Made by a program: the position numbers and the translations under genes. A DNA stretch of 30,611 nt from JBBRNH01 sp038230415 (lineage in GTDB: Bacteria; Bacteroidota; Bacteroidia; Cytophagales; Spirosomataceae): assembly GCA_038230415.1 (NCBI GenBank), contig JBBRNH010000074.1:1-30611 (forward strand). The letters run 5' to 3'. The notes beneath the pieces were generated by a model. The model had not been told where the DNA came from. It ran no database searches and saw only the letters and a list, made by a program, of their open reading frames with translations. Of this stretch, positions 21,827 to 29,388 are shown one piece after another. Each line of letters starts with the position of its first letter. Within the stretch, counting starts at the first letter, position 1.

Positions 21827-22885
21827 TCAGTACCGCACAACTTTAAACGTTGAAATGCCGCCCTCGAAGTCAATATTGATTTTGTTGGCGGCTTTTTCAT
21901 AGTCGGGGCTGATGGATGTGTTGCCGCCCGCGTCGGTAAAACCATCTAATGTGTTGACGTTCATGGCTCCCTCGCGTTTGACCTTCACGCCCACGTTTTT
22001 CGGCACCCGCACCGTAATCGAGGCCACGCCCGACGAGATTTTTACGTCTGACTGCGTGGCTTTACCGCCCAATGTGAGTTCAACCTCGGCGGCTCCGGCT
22101 TCGAGTTTGACCGTTCTGACCACGTAACGGCTCAGGTCAAACGTGCCTTTACCAGCCCCAACGGTGGCGTTTACAGTCCAGATGGGCTTGTCGTTGAGCC
22201 GCACATCGAGTCGGTTATCCATATCGCCATCGCCGAGGTTGATGTTCACGTCGCCATCGCTGTCTTTTTCACCATCAGACGGTTTCAGATTGATGGTTAC
22301 GTTCTGGGTGTCAGCACTGCGATCAACGTCCATTTTGTAATTGCCAGCGGTCTGTTTGGCATCCGCTTTGATGAGTTCGGCAACGGGTTCGCCGATGGTG
22401 AACCGGCCCGCACCACCCACTAAGTTCAGCGTGGCTGTGCGCGTGGCCGGGTTCATGGTCTCCACAAAAGCCGTTGCTTTTTCGGTTCTGACCCGGTCGT
22501 TGCGCTCGTCATCGTAAGCCGAATCGGTGTCTTCTGCGTCGTTGTTGTCCGAGTCAGCGTTATCGCTGCTGTTGTCATCGTTCGTATCATTGTTGCTGCG
22601 GTACTCCGAACGGTTGTTGCGCCAGTCGCCCCAATGCCTGCGGTGGCCCGCAACGCTGAAGATGAATAGCGGAACGGCTAAACCCAGCAAAATAGTGGTT
22701 ACTAAGGCCGCCTGTTGGTTTCGGCGAACCAGAATCAGGTTTACACCGGCCAAAATCAGCAGCACCGGCCAAAGATTCCGCAACGCACCCAAATCAAACT
22801 CGAACCAGCCCATACGCTGCCCGAAAAAAAGCACCCCTGCCGTAATCAGGGCCATGCCCCAAAAAAGTTGTCCCCGGTTTTGCAT
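21827..22885 (-). CDS. LiaF-like membrane protein with beta-rich C-terminal domain
   Basis: 352 residues. The first 80 contain three to four membrane helices (QLFWGMALITAGVLFFGQRMGW, LWPVLLILAGVNLIL, LVTTILLGLAVPLFIFSVAG), matching the LiaF transmembrane domain (DUF5668). Residues about 89-130 form a low-complexity Asn/Asp/Ser linker. The C-terminal 220 residues are repeated short strands typical of the toast-rack/DUF2154-like fold, probably outside the membrane. It starts 3 nt after the stop of the PspC-domain gene, so the two form an operon. In Bacillus the relatives take part in cell-envelope stress sensing. Confidence 0.85.
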   Translation of the reverse strand: MQNRGQLFWGMALITAGVLFFGQRMGWFEFDLGALRNLWPVLLILAGVNLILVRRNQQAALVTTILLGLAVPLFIFSVAGHRRHWGDWRNNRSEYRSNNDTNDDNSSDNADSDNNDAEDTDSAYDDERNDRVRTEKATAFVETMNPATRTATLNLVGGAGRFTIGEPVAELIKADAKQTAGNYKMDVDRSADTQNVTINLKPSDGEKDSDGDVNINLGDGDMDNRLDVRLNDKPIWTVNATVGAGKGTFDLSRYVVRTVKLEAGAAEVELTLGGKATQSDVKISSGVASITVRVPKNVGVKVKREGAMNVNTLDGFTDAGGNTSISPDYEKAANKINIDFEGGISTFKVVRY

Positions 22886-22888
22886 GGC

Positions 22889-23479
22889 TCAAAACGAGTT
22901 AGAATCAGTGGTGGGCATGGTTGGCGATGTTGGCGATGTTGGCGGAGCCGGGGGCATTGGCATTGACGTTGGCATGGTTGGCGGATTGGTGTTGGTTGTA
23001 TTTGTGTCACCAAGGTAGGGCGACGCGGCTTTCTGAATCCGGTCGCGGAAAAGGAGCCACACGCCAACAGCCACCAAAATCAACGGCCATAAATCGCGCA
23101 TATTAATGTCGAACCAACGGTCGAGCAGGAAAATTACGCCAACGGCGATGAGTACAATACCGCCCACAACGGAGCTACTGCGGTTGTTTGAATTATAATT
23201 CGACATAGCGAAAAAAGGGTTTACTGGGTTTGAGAAATTGATTGGTTCGGCGGGGAGGGTCATCGTACCGAAACGGCGTTCGGGCATGACAATCCACAAG
23301 ATAACGTAAATGAGCAAAGCGGGAAAATGCGGCAGAAAAATTCCGGCCACCAAAATTGCGCGAATCAGAATCCGGTCGGTGCCAAAATAGTCGGCAAGAC
23401 CGGCGGCCACACCCCCAATCACCCGGTGTTCGGGCAGGCGTTCAAGGCGTTTGGTTGCGGTGTTCATTGTGTTTGTCAT
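22889..23479 (-). CDS. PspC-domain membrane protein
   Basis: 196 residues. PspC domain at about 12-67 with RVIGGVAAGLADYFGTDRILIRAI and a following membrane helix. A second membrane part at 103-145 (VVGGIVLIAVGVIFLLDRWFDINMRDLWPLILVAVGVWLLF) is LiaI/LiaF-like. The last 30 residues are a Pro/Thr/Met/Ser-rich tail encoded by short imperfect DNA repeats (GGCGATGTT and relatives near 22920-22990). Together with the downstream LiaF-like protein it probably forms an envelope-stress membrane module. Start at 23479; an ATG four codons later is also possible. Confidence 0.88.
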   Translation of the reverse strand: MTNTMNTATKRLERLPEHRVIGGVAAGLADYFGTDRILIRAILVAGIFLPHFPALLIYVILWIVMPERRFGTMTLPAEPINFSNPVNPFFAMSNYNSNNRSSSVVGGIVLIAVGVIFLLDRWFDINMRDLWPLILVAVGVWLLFRDRIQKAASPYLGDTNTTNTNPPTMPTSMPMPPAPPTSPTSPTMPTTDSNSF

Positions 23480-23598
23480 GGTAGTTGTTGTTTAAAACCC
23501 TGACAAACGTACTGCCCGGCCCAAAACCTGCCAACGGGATTGGTAAGAATGGATACCCGTCAACAAGAACGTACTTTTTTGGTGATAGTTGGTAATGC

Positions 23599-23711
23599 AA
23601 AGTAGTAAGTAGTGGATAGTAGTGAGTGGCAAGTGGTTAGTGCTTCGCTCAATGCTACTCTCCCGGATGAGCCGACCACTTGCCACTTGCCGCTAATCAC
23701 TCATCACTTCC
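23599..23711. repeat. heptamer palindrome E
   Basis: The left arm consists of 7-bp units ending in AGT (such as AAGTAGT, GGCAAGT, GGTTAGT). The right arm is the imperfect reverse complement, with a perfect 13-bp core AGTGGCAAGTGGT (23625-23637 against 23675-23687). The right arm runs into the trpF-like gene and encodes its last residues and stop. Confidence 0.7.
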
Positions 23712-24307
23712 AGAACATCCATCAACGCCCCGAAATCACGGCTGCCGGGCCGGTCTTCGTCGCCACCGCGCAGGGCAATTCCCCGAACGGGCAGCTCGGC
23801 CAGCAAATCCAGCACCGTATCGGCAACGATGCCCGCGCCGAGCAGAATTGGGTAAGACCGGGCAAGTTGTTGGAGCGCGGCTTTCAACTCATCATCGAGG
23901 TGCAGCGGAGCGCGGCTGTCGAGCAGAAAATACGCCACGTGTTCGTGAGCCGTGGCGCAGACAGCCGCGAGCTGTTCGAGGGTACTGTGGGTGAGGTCAA
24001 TACGGAGCAGCAGGGGTTTGCCAAACGTGGCGAGGTAGGGCAGCAGGACCGATTCATCAACCTGCAACGCGTCGGGCTGGTAGGTGTCGAGGAGCGTTTC
24101 AATCGTTTCGGGGTCGGTGCTGCCGGTTTCGCCCACAATCGGCACGCCGGCCACCCACTGCCGCATTTCGGCAAAGCGTTTCGGGTCAACGTAATCGGGC
24201 GCGTCGGCATCCATCACAAAGCCGAGCATATCCACGCCCATCCCGGCGCAGTAGCGGGCATCGCTGAGGTTGGTAATGGCCGAGATTTTAACGAAGGTTT
24301 TGAGCAT
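23693..24307 (-). CDS. TrpF-like (phosphoribosylanthranilate isomerase family) protein with altered active site
   Basis: 204 residues from the ATG at 24307; a longer frame to 24361 lacks family sequence. The TIM-barrel TrpF opening VKISAITNLSDARYCAGMGVDMLGFV aligns with the KICGITN...DA motif, but the catalytic Cys and next Gly are replaced by Ser9-Ala10. The later FLLDS segment with the general-acid Asp remains; the GGTG phosphate-binding motif is replaced by LRGGDEDRPG. It is therefore probably not a normal tryptophan-pathway isomerase. It is not in a trp operon. Its last codons (Glu-Val-Met-Ser-Asp) are encoded in heptamer palindrome E. Another possibility is a paralogue with a new barrel function. 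Confidence 0.8.
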   Translation of the reverse strand: MLKTFVKISAITNLSDARYCAGMGVDMLGFVMDADAPDYVDPKRFAEMRQWVAGVPIVGETGSTDPETIETLLDTYQPDALQVDESVLLPYLATFGKPLLLRIDLTHSTLEQLAAVCATAHEHVAYFLLDSRAPLHLDDELKAALQQLARSYPILLGAGIVADTVLDLLAELPVRGIALRGGDEDRPGSRDFGALMDVLEVMSD

Positions 24308-24390
24308 ATAACGGATACCGTGTTGGTCTGCAAAGAACGCCAATCGGGGTCGCCGACGCAATCAAACCACTGTTTCGGCCAACCAAAGCG

Positions 24391-24873
24391 TTACTCAAAC
24401 ACCGCCGACAGCGCGAGTTCGAGGCCCAGGTTGGGGTCGCGCAGGGTTTCGTCGTGACGAAAAAATTGATAATGACCGGGGCGGTCATACACAAAAACGC
24501 CTTTCACAGCGGGTACAACAATCCAGCACGATTTTACACCGAACCGAAAATAAATCGCCGTTTTGTCCACCATCTCCTCGGTGCTTTGCGACGGTGACTG
24601 AATCTCGATGCAGACCAACGGCGGGTCGCTGCGTTTGGCCGTCCGGTGGTCATAATCAAGGGCAAAGGCCGGATAAATCGCCAGGTTGGGCGTGGTTCCG
24701 TCGGGAATCGTTGCCAGCGACAACTCCGACAGAATCCGGTATTGTTGGCGATGAGCAAATTTCAACTCGAACGACAGGTTCGATTGAAGGGCAGCATGAA
24801 TGGTATCGGGCATAGGTTTACCTCTCTCGATTTCGTAATCGGTGAGTTCATCAACAAGGGTTTCGGTTATCAT
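24391..24873 (-). CDS. Uma2-family (DUF820) putative restriction-type nuclease
   Basis: 160 residues. The family context LTDYEIERGKPMPDTIHAALQSNLSF, YRILSELSL, and the PD-(D/E)XK-fold segment LVCIEIQSPSQS with Glu90 are all present, as is FGVKSCWIVVPAVKGVFVY. The usual PD acid pair before the central strand reads Pro-Asn here (TPNLAIYP, Asn63), so one metal ligand is replaced. These proteins are abundant in cyanobacteria and Cytophagales, and their function is poorly defined. It is transcribed upstream of, and 83 bp from, the TrpF-like gene, divergent from mnmA. Confidence 0.85.
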   Translation of the reverse strand: MITETLVDELTDYEIERGKPMPDTIHAALQSNLSFELKFAHRQQYRILSELSLATIPDGTTPNLAIYPAFALDYDHRTAKRSDPPLVCIEIQSPSQSTEEMVDKTAIYFRFGVKSCWIVVPAVKGVFVYDRPGHYQFFRHDETLRDPNLGLELALSAVFE

Positions 24874-25061
24874 CGGTTTGTCGGTTGCGGGAAGTGGTCA
24901 CGTTTTTTCTCAAATATACAAAAATCAGCGCGTTCACGAACGGGTAATCCCTGCCGGAAACCAACCCACCCCGATTCGCTGTTTCTTCATCTAATTGCAC
25001 AGTATCCATTGTGCATTTTCAGTCATTCATCGGAGGGCTTTGACCCCTCGTCAGAGAAACC

Positions 25062-26186
25062 ATGAGCAAACACGGACGCATTTTGGTCGCCATGAGTGGC
25101 GGCATTGACTCTTCGGTAGCGGCAGTGATGCTGCACGAAGAAGGCTACGACGTTATCGGCATGACCATGAAAACGTGGGATTATGCGTCGTCGGGCGGGA
25201 GCAAAAAAGAAACCGGCTGCTGTAGTCTCGACTCCATCAACGATGCCCGCACGATAGCCGTGAACCTCGGCTTTCCGCATTACATCCTCGACATCCGCAA
25301 CGAATTTGGTGATTACGTCATTGACGATTTCACGAACGAATATCTCGCCGGGCGCACCCCCAACCCCTGCGTATTGTGCAACACCCACATCAAATGGGAC
25401 GCGCTGCTGCGCCGGGCCGACCGGCTCGACTGCGAACACATTGCCACCGGCCACTACGCCAACATCAGGCAGGATACCGGCACCGGGTCATCACCTGGGC
25501 GGTTTGTGATCTCGAAAGGTGTAGATGTGCTGAAAGATCAGTCGTATGTGCTGTGGGGCGTGTCGCAGGAGAGCCTGCGCCGGACGATGTTGCCCCTCGG
25601 CCATCTCCGCAAAGCACAAATCCGCGACATGGCAACCGAGCGCGGCTTCACCGAACTCGTCACCAAGTCAGAGTCTTATGAAATCTGTTTCGTGCCGGAC
25701 AACGACTATCGGGGCTTCCTGAAACGGCGCGTTCCGGGCCTGGAAGCACAGGTGACGGGCGGAAACTTTGTGCACGAGACCACCGGAAAAATTCTCGGCA
25801 AGCATGAAGGCTACCCGTTTTACACCATCGGGCAGCGCAAAGGCTTAGGCATGGCCTTCGGCCAACCGATGTTCGTAACCGAAATTCGCAAAGACACCAA
25901 CGAGGTTGTTTTGGGGATAGATACCGACCTTCTGCGCGACGGTATGACCGTGAGCCGATTAAATTTGCAGAAATACGACTGCATTCCAAGCCCGCTCGAA
26001 ACCGTTACCAAAGTGCGCTACAAACACGAAGGAACGCCCGCCGTTATCATACAAACGGCTGACAACGAGATTGATGTGCGGTTTCACGAAGGCGTGTCGG
26101 CCATTGCACCCGGTCAGGCGGCTGTATTTTACGAAGGCGACGATGTAATTGGGGGCGGCTGGATTACGAGGAGTTATCGGCAGTGA
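25062..26186 (+). CDS. mnmA: tRNA-uridine 2-sulfurtransferase
   Basis: 374 residues, the family length. PP-loop SGGIDSS at 12-18 for ATP, NPCVLCN with the first catalytic cysteine, YEICFVPD with the second, and FYTIGQRKGLG in the central domain. It adenylates and thiolates U34 of tRNA Lys, Glu and Gln (2-thiouridine), receiving sulfur from a cysteine-desulfurase relay. It stands alone. The stop codon is followed directly by a short hairpin shared with the convergent gene. Confidence 0.97.
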   Translation: MSKHGRILVAMSGGIDSSVAAVMLHEEGYDVIGMTMKTWDYASSGGSKKETGCCSLDSINDARTIAVNLGFPHYILDIRNEFGDYVIDDFTNEYLAGRTPNPCVLCNTHIKWDALLRRADRLDCEHIATGHYANIRQDTGTGSSPGRFVISKGVDVLKDQSYVLWGVSQESLRRTMLPLGHLRKAQIRDMATERGFTELVTKSESYEICFVPDNDYRGFLKRRVPGLEAQVTGGNFVHETTGKILGKHEGYPFYTIGQRKGLGMAFGQPMFVTEIRKDTNEVVLGIDTDLLRDGMTVSRLNLQKYDCIPSPLETVTKVRYKHEGTPAVIIQTADNEIDVRFHEGVSAIAPGQAAVFYEGDDVIGGGWITRSYRQ

Positions 26187-26212
26187 TAGAGACGCAATAG
26201 TTGGAGTCTCTA
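26187..26212. repeat. short TAGAGAC...GTCTCTA hairpin
   Basis: TAGAGAC (26187-26193) and GTCTCTA (26206-26212) form a 7-bp stem that begins right after the mnmA stop and contains the stop codon of the prenyl synthase gene on the other strand. A relative lies at 19231-19256. It may serve as a terminator for both genes. Confidence 0.6.
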
Positions 26213-27184
26213 CTTACTCCGCTCGATGGTGTATTGCACCAGCCCGTATAATGAATTCCGAAAAACAGAGTCGGGGAAGGTCTGGAGAATCGTCTGGGCT
26301 TCGGCCACGTAAGCAGTCATGGCTTGGGTGGCATATTCGATGCCGCCCGATGCTTTGACGAACGCAATCACCTCGGCCACTTTTTTCGGGTTTTCATTCT
26401 CGTTTTTCACGAGGTTGATAATGTGGCGTTTGTCACTGCCTGTGGCCCGGTTGAGGGCATAAATCAGAGGCAGCGTCATTTTTTTCTCCTTGATGTCAAT
26501 ACCTAACGGCTTGCCGATTTCTGCCGTTCCATAGTCAAACAAATCGTCTTTTATCTGAAAGGCAATCCCTACCTTTTCGCCAAAGAGCCGCGCCCGTTCC
26601 AGGGTGTTAGCATCGGCACTGGCCGACCGCGCTCCGGTGGCGCAGCAGGCCGCAATGAGCGAAGCCGTTTTTTGCCGGATAATCTCGTAATAAACGGCTT
26701 CGGTGATGTCGAGCCGGCGGGCTTTTTCGAGTTGCAGCAGTTCGCCCTCGCTGAGTTCTTTCACCGCCCGCGTTGTAATCTTGAGCAGGTCATAATCTTC
26801 GTGCTCAAGGGCGAGCTGTAGCCCTTTGCTGAGCAGAAAATCACCCACGAGGACGGCTATTTTATTTTTCCAGAGCGCGTTGATCGAGAAAAACCCGCGT
26901 CGGTAGTTCGATTCATCAACCACGTCATCGTGTACTAAGGAGGCCGTATGTACTAACTCGATCAGGGCCGCGCCCCGGTGGGTAGCCTCCGAAACGCCCC
27001 CGCAAACACCCGCCATCAGAAACACAAACATGGGCCGAAGCTGCTTGCCCTTCCGCTTCACGATGTACCGGGTAATCTGGTTGAGCAGCATCACGTCGCT
27101 TTTCATCGAATCTCGGAACTTGCGCTCAAACGAGTCCATATCGGCGGCTATCGGAGCCTGAATGTCAGCAACGGAGATGGGCAT
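26210..27184 (-). CDS. all-trans polyprenyl diphosphate synthase
   Basis: 324 residues from the ATG at 27184; the frame extends upstream to 27220 but that part is not family-like. First Asp-rich motif HDDVVDE (Asp86, Asp87, Asp90) and second DDLFD (Asp212, Asp213, Asp216) are intact, with GKQLRP and KTASLI between. It condenses isopentenyl diphosphate with allylic diphosphates in the cytoplasm, probably making the octaprenyl-type chain of menaquinone (IspB-like), though chain length is not visible. It is divergent from the patatin gene with an 88-bp gap. Confidence 0.93.
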   Translation of the reverse strand: MPISVADIQAPIAADMDSFERKFRDSMKSDVMLLNQITRYIVKRKGKQLRPMFVFLMAGVCGGVSEATHRGAALIELVHTASLVHDDVVDESNYRRGFFSINALWKNKIAVLVGDFLLSKGLQLALEHEDYDLLKITTRAVKELSEGELLQLEKARRLDITEAVYYEIIRQKTASLIAACCATGARSASADANTLERARLFGEKVGIAFQIKDDLFDYGTAEIGKPLGIDIKEKKMTLPLIYALNRATGSDKRHIINLVKNENENPKKVAEVIAFVKASGGIEYATQAMTAYVAEAQTILQTFPDSVFRNSLYGLVQYTIERSK

Positions 27185-27272
27185 TTGTTCAATTTTTGGC
27201 AATATTACCACCGAAAGCACTTCTTTTCAGCTAAACAGCCGGCACCCTTGTCCGTTGATAGCCTTGTAACGC

Positions 27273-28211
27273 ATGGAAACACCAGCAGTACCCGCAAAAT
27301 CGGCCCTCGTTCTGGGCGGTGGCTCATTGAAAGGAGCCTTCCAGACAGGGGCAGTTCTGGCTCTATTCGAGCAGGGATTCGTGCCTGACGCGCTCTATGG
27401 CATTTCGGTTGGCAGCCTGAATGCCACATTTCTGGCCCACGAAGCCGCCCGGCAGCACGCCAGCACGGGCCTGATTGACTGGCCCAAAGCCGGCCACGCG
27501 CTGGTAGAGTTCTGGATCAGAAACATCACCAAACCCGAAGACGTGGCCCAACTGCGTCCGCGCTGGCGGTTAGGTTTAGACACGCTCATGAGCCGGTTCG
27601 ATGGTTTTGTGGATAACGCTCCGCTCAAAGCACTTTTGCGCCGGACGATTGACATGGATCGGCTCAAGACCGGCCCTATTCCCGTGAAAGTCGGCGCGGT
27701 TGACATTACGGGGGGCGAGATGGTGTATGCCGATGCTACCGACCCGAATTTTATGGATTATCTCTTTGCCAGCAGCGCGGTTCCGGTGCTGATGCCGGGG
27801 GTTCAGATCGGCGGAGACCACCGCCGGACGTTTATGGACGGGGGCTTACGCGAGGTAGCCCCGGTTCGGATCGCCATCGAAGACGGAGCCACCAACATTG
27901 CCTGCGTTGCCTGCCACGCCAAACAAATTACCGGCACCCGGTTTAACTCCCGAAATTTGCTCAACCTGCTCGATAGGGTGAAAGATATTACCGTGAACCA
28001 GTTGGTAAACAGCGATTTAGCCTGGGCCGAACGCTTCGCCCACCGCGAGCAGCAACGCGATGCGATGTTTCGGTTTCAACTCATCCGTCCGGCAGAACCC
28101 ATCGAACTTGACCTGCTCAGATTCACCTCCGAAGACATCGGTAAGATGATCGTGACGGGTTATCAAACGGCAGTAAAGGAGTTGCAAGGTTATAAAGTTG
28201 CCGCGTTGTAG
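27273..28211 (+). CDS. patatin-like phospholipase
   Basis: 312 residues. Oxyanion-hole glycine-rich LVLGGGSLKGAFQTGA at 12-27, GISVGS with nucleophile Ser45, and the dyad Asp189 in MDGG. It is a soluble Ser-Asp acyl hydrolase acting on phospholipids or acylglycerols, with no signal peptide. No second domain is visible. The start ATG at 27273 is close upstream of the conserved core. Stands alone between divergent and convergent neighbours. Confidence 0.93.
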   Translation: METPAVPAKSALVLGGGSLKGAFQTGAVLALFEQGFVPDALYGISVGSLNATFLAHEAARQHASTGLIDWPKAGHALVEFWIRNITKPEDVAQLRPRWRLGLDTLMSRFDGFVDNAPLKALLRRTIDMDRLKTGPIPVKVGAVDITGGEMVYADATDPNFMDYLFASSAVPVLMPGVQIGGDHRRTFMDGGLREVAPVRIAIEDGATNIACVACHAKQITGTRFNSRNLLNLLDRVKDITVNQLVNSDLAWAERFAHREQQRDAMFRFQLIRPAEPIELDLLRFTSEDIGKMIVTGYQTAVKELQGYKVAAL

Positions 28212-28242
28212 CGTTGATCCTGCGCGTAAAAACTCGGAGACA

Positions 28243-28941
28243 TTACAACTCAGAAGCACGGCAACTCAACAAGGCCACGAGCGCGGCTGTTTCGGTACGG
28301 AGCCGGTTTTGGCCGAGCGTGACCACCTGAAAACCAGCCTTTTGAGCCTGTTGCAGTTCATTCGGCGAAAAATCACCTTCCGGCCCAATCAGCACCGTAA
28401 CGGGCTGACCAACGGGCGCAATCTGGAACAGTGCCGGTGGCGTTTGATTATCAGGAAGGTGGGCGATAAACCGGGCCGAATCGGTGATGATGGGCAGGAG
28501 TTGGGCAAACGGCACGGCCTCATCGAGTTGGGGTAACCAAGATTGTAGCGACTGTTTCATGGCCGAGACCGCAATTTTCTCGATCCGTTCTAACTTTAAC
28601 ACCCGCCGTTCGGAGTGCTGGCCGAAAAAGAAACTGATGCGCCCGATACCGATTTCAACGGCTTTTTCAACGAACCACTCGATGCGGTCTAAATTTTTGG
28701 TGGGAGCCACGCAAATCCGAACAGCGAATGGGTGCGATGGTGTGAAAATTTGGTCGGTAATCCGAAACCCGCAGCGTTTGGCATTGGCCGAGGTGATGAT
28801 GGCCGAGAAGCGGGAGCCACGCCCGTCGGTAACGGCTATTTCGTCGCCAGCAGCGAGTCGAAGTGTACGAACGGCGTGGCGGCTATCATCGTCGGTAAGG
28901 TCGGTGGCGGTGGGCGCGTCGGGTTGGTAAAAGAGGTGCAA
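28243..28941 (-). CDS. rsmE: 16S rRNA (uracil(1498)-N(3))-methyltransferase
   Basis: 232 residues. N-terminal PUA-like segment HLFYQPDAPTATDLTDDDSRHAVRTLRLAAGDEIAVTDGRG and the SPOUT trefoil-knot domain with KNLDRIEWFVEKAVEIGIGRISFF and LIGPEGDFSPNELQQA. It methylates N3 of U1498 in 16S rRNA using S-adenosylmethionine. It follows a coiled-coil gene by 9 bp in the same direction. The start at 28941 gives the usual N-terminus. Confidence 0.96.
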   Translation of the reverse strand: MHLFYQPDAPTATDLTDDDSRHAVRTLRLAAGDEIAVTDGRGSRFSAIITSANAKRCGFRITDQIFTPSHPFAVRICVAPTKNLDRIEWFVEKAVEIGIGRISFFFGQHSERRVLKLERIEKIAVSAMKQSLQSWLPQLDEAVPFAQLLPIITDSARFIAHLPDNQTPPALFQIAPVGQPVTVLIGPEGDFSPNELQQAQKAGFQVVTLGQNRLRTETAALVALLSCRASEL

Positions 28942-28950
28942 GCGGAAGAA

Positions 28951-29304
28951 TCAGTTACGGTCTTGCAGGATTTTCAGAATCAGATCAACCTTCATCGTCA
29001 GGTCGGTTTGGCCTAATTCTAACGTAGAAATCCGTTCACCAAGACTATCAACGCGCCCACTAAGCCCATCAATGCGTTCGCCAAGCTGGGTTTCGGATTT
29101 CTTTATCTGATCCGTCAATTCTCTTTTCGTGCGTGACTGCGTAACGGCTGATTCAATAATCAGACGGGTCATTTCGCGCATCTGTCCGGCGTGTTCGTCT
29201 TGTCGGTACAGAATTTCGCGGTTTTGTGCCGTGTGTTCATCCTGTATTTTCAGAATTTCGCCAATAATTGGTTCAATCTGGTCTAAGCGTTTTTCGGGGG
29301 TCAT
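28951..29304 (-). CDS. small coiled-coil protein of unknown function
   Basis: 117 residues. No family recognised. It is almost entirely charged helix: RLDQIEPIIGEILKIQDEH, REMTRLIIESAVTQSRTKRELTDQIKKSETQLG, and a heptad stretch LSGRVDSLGERISTLELGQTDLTMKVDLILKIL, predicting a coiled coil near the C-terminus. It is just upstream of rsmE with a 9-bp gap, so it may share its transcript. The function cannot be inferred. Confidence 0.6.
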   Translation of the reverse strand: MTPEKRLDQIEPIIGEILKIQDEHTAQNREILYRQDEHAGQMREMTRLIIESAVTQSRTKRELTDQIKKSETQLGERIDGLSGRVDSLGERISTLELGQTDLTMKVDLILKILQDRN

Positions 29305-29344
29305 AGCGGTTTATTTCAAGCAAGATACAGCATTTTCGGGCAAC

Positions 29345-29374
29345 AAAAAAGTGCCGGGTTACAGAACCCGGCAC
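29345..29374 (-). terminator. intrinsic terminator of the ATP-grasp gene
   Basis: GTGCCGGGTT (29351-29360) and AACCCGGCAC (29365-29374) form a perfect 10-bp stem with a 4-nt loop. On the minus strand it is followed by a run of six T, giving a clear rho-independent terminator 15 bp after the gene. Confidence 0.92.
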
Positions 29375-29388
29375 TCCCGGATTTTTGC

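Noticed and set aside
10791..23711. CRISPR array as an explanation of the short-period repeats
   Set aside because: Units are 7 bp, contiguous and mirrored, with no spacers of constant length and no cas genes nearby.
23612..24457. 281-residue + strand ORF over the TrpF-like gene
   Set aside because: Composition is that of an antisense shadow; the minus strand has the TrpF barrel sequence.
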